64,000 nucleotides of DNA, from positions 20,553,107 to 20,617,106 of the forward strand of contig NC_084802.1 of NCBI RefSeq assembly GCF_963169125.1. Reading direction: 5' to 3'. Shown one piece after another: positions 59,144 to 64,000 of the stretch (position 1 is the stretch's first letter; the number at the start of each line of letters is the position of its first letter). Below the pieces are notes generated by a model, which was given only the letters and a program-made list of their open reading frames with translations, made no database searches and was not told where the DNA came from. Source of the DNA: Humulus lupulus (lineage: Eukaryota > Streptophyta > Magnoliopsida > Rosales > Cannabaceae). The position numbers and the translations under genes were made by a program.

Positions 59144-59997
59144 TGTAATGCCCCGAATTCTCCGATGTGGTTTAATGGCGGGATTAGTAGGCCGGGAGGG
59201 CCATACTTGTTAAATTATGCCATTAAATGACAATATGCATGTTTATGTGAATTATATTATAATATGATGTTATATGCATGCATGTGGGTCCACATTTGAT
59301 AATTATGATATTTTGGTAATTTGGCCTGTTGAGAGCATAATTGTATATTTGTATGCATGTCGGTGACACATTGTTGAGACCACATTATAATGTGGGTTTG
59401 TTTGAGCTATTTGGCATGAAACGATCATGGAATATTAATTAGCGGTTTAGTCATAACAGGTTTAAGTTCGAGGCTCGGGATGAGTCTCGGGGTGATTTTA
59501 ATGATGAGAGCATTACTGGGAATTAAAGAGGTAACGGGATGTGAATTATTGGTGTTTAAGATTATCGAGAATAGCGGGAATTGGAGAGCGTTAATTATGA
59601 TTAATGAGATAGGTGGGGAATACAAATTTTGCCCTTGGGAGCCTTTAGAAAACCTTATTTGACCTAGGGGTATAATGGTCTTTTCACCCCTAGGATAAAT
59701 ATAAGCCATTATAGGCTGGGAAAAAGATGAAAAACAGAGTAAGTTCTTGAATCTTTCCCGTACCTTCATTTCTTTAGTTTCCTTTGAGATTTTTGAACCA
59801 TTCTTGAGGATTCAAGCTTGGGAAGTAAGCCTTAGGAGTTTGGGAGAGTGTTCCTCCATTGAAGAGCATCATAATCTGAGCTTTGGGTAAGTTTCTAACC
59901 ATTGAATTCCCTAGTTTGCCCTGTTTTAGTTCTGTTTTGCAATTGTGATTTCTAGGTTGAATACTTGGTTTTGTTGGGAGTTTTGGCTAGGGAAAAT

Positions 59998-61469
59998 AAA
60001 CTGCTTGTCCAGGATGAATCTTAAGCCAAACTCACTCCAAACTCTTAACCATAACAACTGAGCCAAATCACAAAACAGAAACAGATGGCCTAGAGATTCA
60101 GCCCCCTTAGAGTTGATGAAACAGCCTTAAACATGTTCTATTTGCATAGTGGCATGAATGAAGTTTTAGTTTTTTGATACTTAGATTTGTGGCTCATGCA
60201 GTTGCGCTTGTCGTTTGCAAGTGGCTGCAAATTTGCATTGAGAATGGTTATATTTCTTTATTGTGTTTCGCTTTCAGAATACGTGTTTTTTTTTTGGAAT
60301 TTTCATCAGATTATGCTAATATGATCCTTAAACAACAATCACATTTTTGCTTCTCCTTTTCTGTTACAAAAAAATGCAGATAAACATTACTACAAACTGC
60401 TTGTCCAGGATGACTTGGACTTCGACACTATCAAGTACACCATTTATGACCTCATGGAAAATTATGAATTCAATCGTTTAGAGGCGGTCCTAGTTAAGAA
60501 TGATGAGGGAGAGATGGAGGAATGTTTCGAGATGGTACACGACATGGAAGGAGAAATGGCGTGTCGGGAAGCAATACTTGCCATACCAAAAGTGAGGGCG
60601 ATGGCTAGCTCCCCTGACTACTTCTACATCTCGGAAAACATCTTTGATTACGATTCAAGGGACGAGTCCATGATTGAGGACTAGAGTCCGTCTCAAATCT
60701 CCATCAATAAATCTTATTTAAATAAATGGGACTTCCTTAAAGAACCTTAAAATCCTATGGATTCTTTTATGGTTTTATTTAGACACTTTTTTGGATATTT
60801 GATTTATGGGGTACTTTTGAGAAAACCTTGGATATTATAGTTTTATCTTTTCTCTCTCTTGAAAACTCTAAATGTTGTGTGGATGTGAGTATGTATGACA
60901 ACTTTCATGATTAGCTTTTAAGTAAACGAAACACGATGTGACTTATCTCCTCTTATGATTTTCTTATGGTGACTTAAAATCTCATAATGTAGACAAGGGG
61001 AAGATGAAAAAGAGGTGGAAGAGGAAGAGGCCGAGGAAGAAGTGCCTCTGCAAACCTGAATATTGTAGAAATCCCTGACCTAAGAATGCCATCGGCTCAA
61101 GCCAAACTCACTCCAAACTCTTAACCATAACAACTGAGCCAAATCACAAAACAGAAACAAATGGTCTAGAGATTCAGCCCCCTTAGAGTTGATGAAACAG
61201 CCTTAAACAGGTTCTATTTGCATAGTGGCATGAATGAAGTTTTAGTTTTTTGATACTTAGATTTGTGGCTCATGCAGTTGCGCTTGTCGTTTGCAAGTGT
61301 CTGCAAATTTGCATTGAGAATGGTTATATTTCTTTATTGTGTTTCGCTTTCAGAATACGTGTTTTTTTTTTTGGAATTTTCATCAGATTATGCTAATATG
61401 ATCCTTAAACAACAATCACATTTTTGCTTCTCCTTTTCTGTTACAAAAAAATGCAGATAAACATTACTA
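59998..61469 (+). repeat. Captured segment, two unequal tandem copies
   Basis: Copy one (59998-60393) and copy two (60394-61469) both begin AAACTGCTTGTCCAGGATGA and both end with the same 370-bp block (60023-60392 and 61099-61469; nearly identical). Copy two has about 680 bases in between, which are missing in copy one (joined as ATCTT/AAGCC). The shared block ends in a good splice-acceptor (TTCTGTTACAAAAAAATGCAG). Confidence 0.85.
60381..60684 (+). pseudogene. Captured exon of unknown gene
   Basis: After the acceptor AAAAATGCAG the frame runs open without ATG: KHYYKLLVQDDLDFDTIKY, TIYDLMENYEFNRLEAV, CREAILAIPKVRAMASSPDY and ending DYDSRDESMIED with a stop at 60682. It is about 100 residues, strongly acidic, with ordinary plant codon use and no transposon motif. 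A probable last exon with the start of a 3' untranslated region after it. I do not recognise the gene. The stretch 61005-61095 may be another exon piece (Gly/Arg-rich RGGRGRGRGR in one frame). It could also be a part of an unknown element. Confidence 0.5.
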
Positions 61470-61596
61470 TATGTTTGGGGTATGTTAGGATGGTTTTTAG
61501 GTTCATTTGGCACCAAAAATGGGATTTGGAAGCATTAGAATCAAGTTAGAATCGAAGGAGTTGAAGAAGGAGGTTTCAGGGGGTATCTGGTTTAGA

Positions 61597-61720
61597 GGTA
61601 GCGCTACAGCGCCCACCCTAGGGTGCTACAGTGCTACACATGAGGCATTTGGGCGTTTTGGGGGTTCTGAGAATAGCGCTTGGGCGCTAGGGAGCAGCGC
61701 TGTAGCGCTACTCTATTCCT
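61597..61720 (+). repeat. AGCGCT palindromes in X2
   Basis: TAGCGCTACAGCGCC, AATAGCGCTTGGGCGCTAGG and CAGCGCTGTAGCGCTACT hold repeated AGCGCT words that are self-complementary. They are at the same position in the LTR as the GCCGCGGC set of X1. Confidence 0.65.
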
Positions 61721-62977
61721 TCAAAGTCCCGTTTTGAGTACTTTTAAGGGTTTTTGGCTCAGGGTTTTAATCCTTATGGCCCGGGATCGAATCTACTCAC
61801 CGTGTGGGCATGTTTCGAGGTCCCGAGAGTGGTGCTTAGGTTAAAACCCTTTCCATGTTGATTTTCATTAATGGAGGTTATAATTGGTTGTGATTAGGTA
61901 ACCGCTAAGGAACCAAAAGGTTGATCGTTCTCAGGAGTCATTCTTATTATACTTCTCGCTCGAACCTGAGGTAAGAAAACTGCACCCTGTGTATGTGACA
62001 TGCATCATTGTTATTGAGGCATGTTGGTTGATAAACGTGGACATGGATTGCATATTAAATACTAGCGAGTATTGTTTACTTGTATATGGCACTGACTATT
62101 CAGGGATACTGACCTAAGAGTCAGAAACGGCATAAGCGTCCTGAACGCAGGGTTGAATGAAGATTAGATCCAATCGATATCAGCATTGAATGGCTCTAAG
62201 GCATTAATGTTGGACCGACCCTAAGGTCGATGAATCTTATAAGCGCTTGGCTAGTCTAAGACTAGTTACTCAGAGCTAGGGTCTAAGGCCTAGGTGATTG
62301 CTTGTCACATGGCTAGGGAACAGAGTTCCATAGTTATGACTCTAGAGTCATGAGGAAGGTTATGTTGGTGACTAGTCATCATGCACCTATCCTGTTTAAG
62401 CTAGTGAAAGGTTCACTTATCTGTTAAGCCCGATGACCCTATCGTCACATGGCTAAAGGGAGTTGTCCCCATCCGGTGACTTTTGCGACTGTCACTTAAC
62501 TGTTTGGACTGATAGTCCTGAATGATTATTATGATCATTGTTGATATTATATCATGCTATATTGTGTTTTCTTGCTGGGCCTTGGCTCATGGGTGCTATG
62601 TGGTGCAGGTAAAGGGAAAGAAAAGCTCACCCAGCCTTGAGTGGAGAGCTTAGGTGGTGATGTGTACATATGTGGCCGCTTGACCACCACGACCAAGGAG
62701 TTCTCAGAGGAACTAGGGGGTTTACCCTATTTTTGCCGCTTAGGTCGATGGGTTTGTAAATTTGAAACAGTAATGACCATTTTGAGTTGTAAATGTTTTT
62801 ATGGGCCCATGAACAGTTTTATGTATTTAATAAAATATATCCTTTCCTTTTTATTGGTTTTCCACCTTAGCCTGTTAATAACACTTAGATGCACATTTTT
62901 AACCAAAGGACTCGGGTAGCAGGTCAAATTTCCGGTTCACCGTAACTGTTCTGGGGTAACCAGGGCTTTACATTTAT

Positions 62978-64000
62978 CAAAGGCAAAACGCGCTTGATAA
63001 CCAAAAAATAAATAATCAGCCAATAATCGTGTCTTTACAAATAAAGTGGATTTAGAATAATGCTGGTCAGAGTAATTGGGCAAAACGTGCCTTCGACCAA
63101 TATTTATTGATAATATTTTCTCAAGTATTCACCATTCCAGTATCTTGCAATTAGTTCACCATTCAATCGAGAAAGTTTGTATGTTCCTGGTTGCAGTACT
63201 TCTACGATCTGGTATGGTCCTTCCCAATTTGGTCCCAAAACTCTTGTCGTAGGATCCCTAGTGTTTTGGAACACTTGTCGCAATACTAGATCTCATGTGG
63301 CAAACTTTCTATTCTTGACTCAAGAATTGAAGTATCTGTCTACTCTTTGCTGGTAAGCAGCCACTTGTAATTGTGATTTTTCTATTTGTTCTCTAATCAT
63401 GTCGAGGTTTTCGGTTAATAACTGGTGGTTTTGATCTTGGTCATACGTACTCCTCCGATGCGATGGGGGGATAACTCTACTGGTATCATTGCCTCATATC
63501 TTTAAGCTAGGGAAAATGGACTATGCCCAGTTGAGGTTCGAGCAATAGTTCGATATGACTATAAGACTTTTGACACAATATTTGACCAGTTGCCTTTGGC
63601 TTACTCGAGACGCTTTTTCATTGTGTCCTTTAAGGTCTTGTTGACAACTTCTACTTGTATGTTTGCTTGGGGAGGAGCAACTGCGGAAAAGCTTTGGGTG
63701 ATACCATGCGTTACACAAAAATCTATAAATGTGTTAATGTCAAATTGAGTGTCATTAACTGAAACGATCTTTCTTGGTATCCCATATCTGCATATGATGT
63801 CTTTTACTACGAAATCGAGCACCATTTTGGAAGTAATCATAGCCAGTGGTTCGACTTCGATCCACTTTGTAAAGTAATCCACTGTGACCACCACAATCTT
63901 CACTCCCCCATTTCCTGTTGGGAGTTGCCTGATCAAATCAATGCCCCATACTGCGAAGGGACATGGGCTTTGCATTTGTTTGAGTTCATTAGGCGCTGCT
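62978..64000 (-). pseudogene. Tat-type Gypsy integrase, partial, minus strand (S)
   Basis: From the right edge the minus strand reads SPCPFAVWGIDLIRQLPTGN, VTVDYFTKWIEVEPL (catalytic Asp), IPRKIVSVNDTQFD (family has SDNGTQF; here the second Asp is moved or lost), HGITQSFSAVAPPQANIQVE and NKTLKDTMKKRLE. After frame changes come RVDRYFNSRVKNRKF, PNWEGPYQIVE and KLSRLNGELIARYW, ending EYLRKYYQ with a stop at 63104. This is the Tat/Athila integrase and C-terminal domain. The element (S) is cut by the window edge; bases 62978-63103 are its non-coding part. X2 is inserted in it. Confidence 0.88.

Larger units (their letters stand above)
59144..62972 (+). mobile_element. Solo LTR of the X family (X2) with a captured insert
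   Basis: Starts TGTAATGCCCCGAATTC and ends GGGCTTTACA, with TTTAT on both sides (59139-59143 and 62973-62977). It matches X1 from end to end except for an extra 1.47 kb (59998-61469). The rest has the conserved block TTGCTGGGCCTTGGCTCATGG near 62571 and GC-rich palindromes at 61597-61710. It sits in the right-hand Tat element. Confidence 0.9.

Noticed and set aside
61507..61737. 76-codon frame starting MAPKMGFGSIRIK
   Set aside because: It spans the AGCGCT palindromes of X2 and has no counterpart in X1.

Overview
This window is repeat-rich plant nuclear DNA, most likely from a eudicot. It is AT-rich and carries plant-type LTR retrotransposons (Copia and Gypsy), Met-tRNA primer-binding sites (TGGTATCAGAGC), a PIF/Harbinger transposon with GT-AG introns, and many solo LTRs. 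I could not determine the species. I see no intact host gene, tRNA, rRNA or CRISPR array. Nearly every base can be assigned, firmly or tentatively, to mobile elements nested inside one another, and all coding regions are broken by stops or frameshifts.

Left part (1-30231). A reverse-oriented Copia-type LTR (called T) starts at 30231 and reads leftward out of the window. It is split by a solo Gypsy-type LTR (X1, 2371-5079, target-site duplication CATAT) and by a very long LTR-like block (V, about 5480-29230). V is itself interrupted by a Copia-type element with both LTRs (A, 5844-21164), an LTR-like segment (U, about 22586-24144) and a solo LTR (Y1, 26604-28516). The 5' LTR of A holds a 4.1 kb PIF/Harbinger transposon (7542-11659), and its 3' LTR holds another solo LTR (18819-20538). 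The two LTRs therefore act as each other's empty-site controls. V also holds a three-copy 474-bp tandem repeat, each copy with a perfect 29-bp palindrome.

Middle part (30232-58500). A SIRE/Maximus-like Copia element (W, plus strand) supplies gag and protease remnants (30232-31382), then integrase, reverse transcriptase and RNase H remnants (53691-56145) and a third, envelope-like ORF (57283-58487). Between them sits the 5' part of a Tekay-like Gypsy element (X, 31383-53690). The LTR of X carries four copies of one LTR family (Y2, Y3, Y4, Y5; Y5 inside Y4). The reverse transcriptase of X is split by a complete non-autonomous Tat-like element (Z, 43774-52953) with two LTRs, gag and protease, and an antisense gene in place of pol.

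Right part (58500-64000). A minus-strand Tat-type Gypsy integrase (about 64000-63104) runs off the right edge. Just left of it is a second solo LTR of the X family (X2, 59144-62972), which has picked up and partly duplicated a spliced gene fragment of unknown origin (59998-61469).

The elements do not work together as a pathway. The layout records the order of insertion: W first, then T and X, then V, A, the Y copies and Z, and last the Harbinger and the nested solo LTRs. The most unusual items are the palindromic G-box triplication, the antisense gene of Z, the palindrome clusters that differ between LTR families, and the duplicated captured exon.
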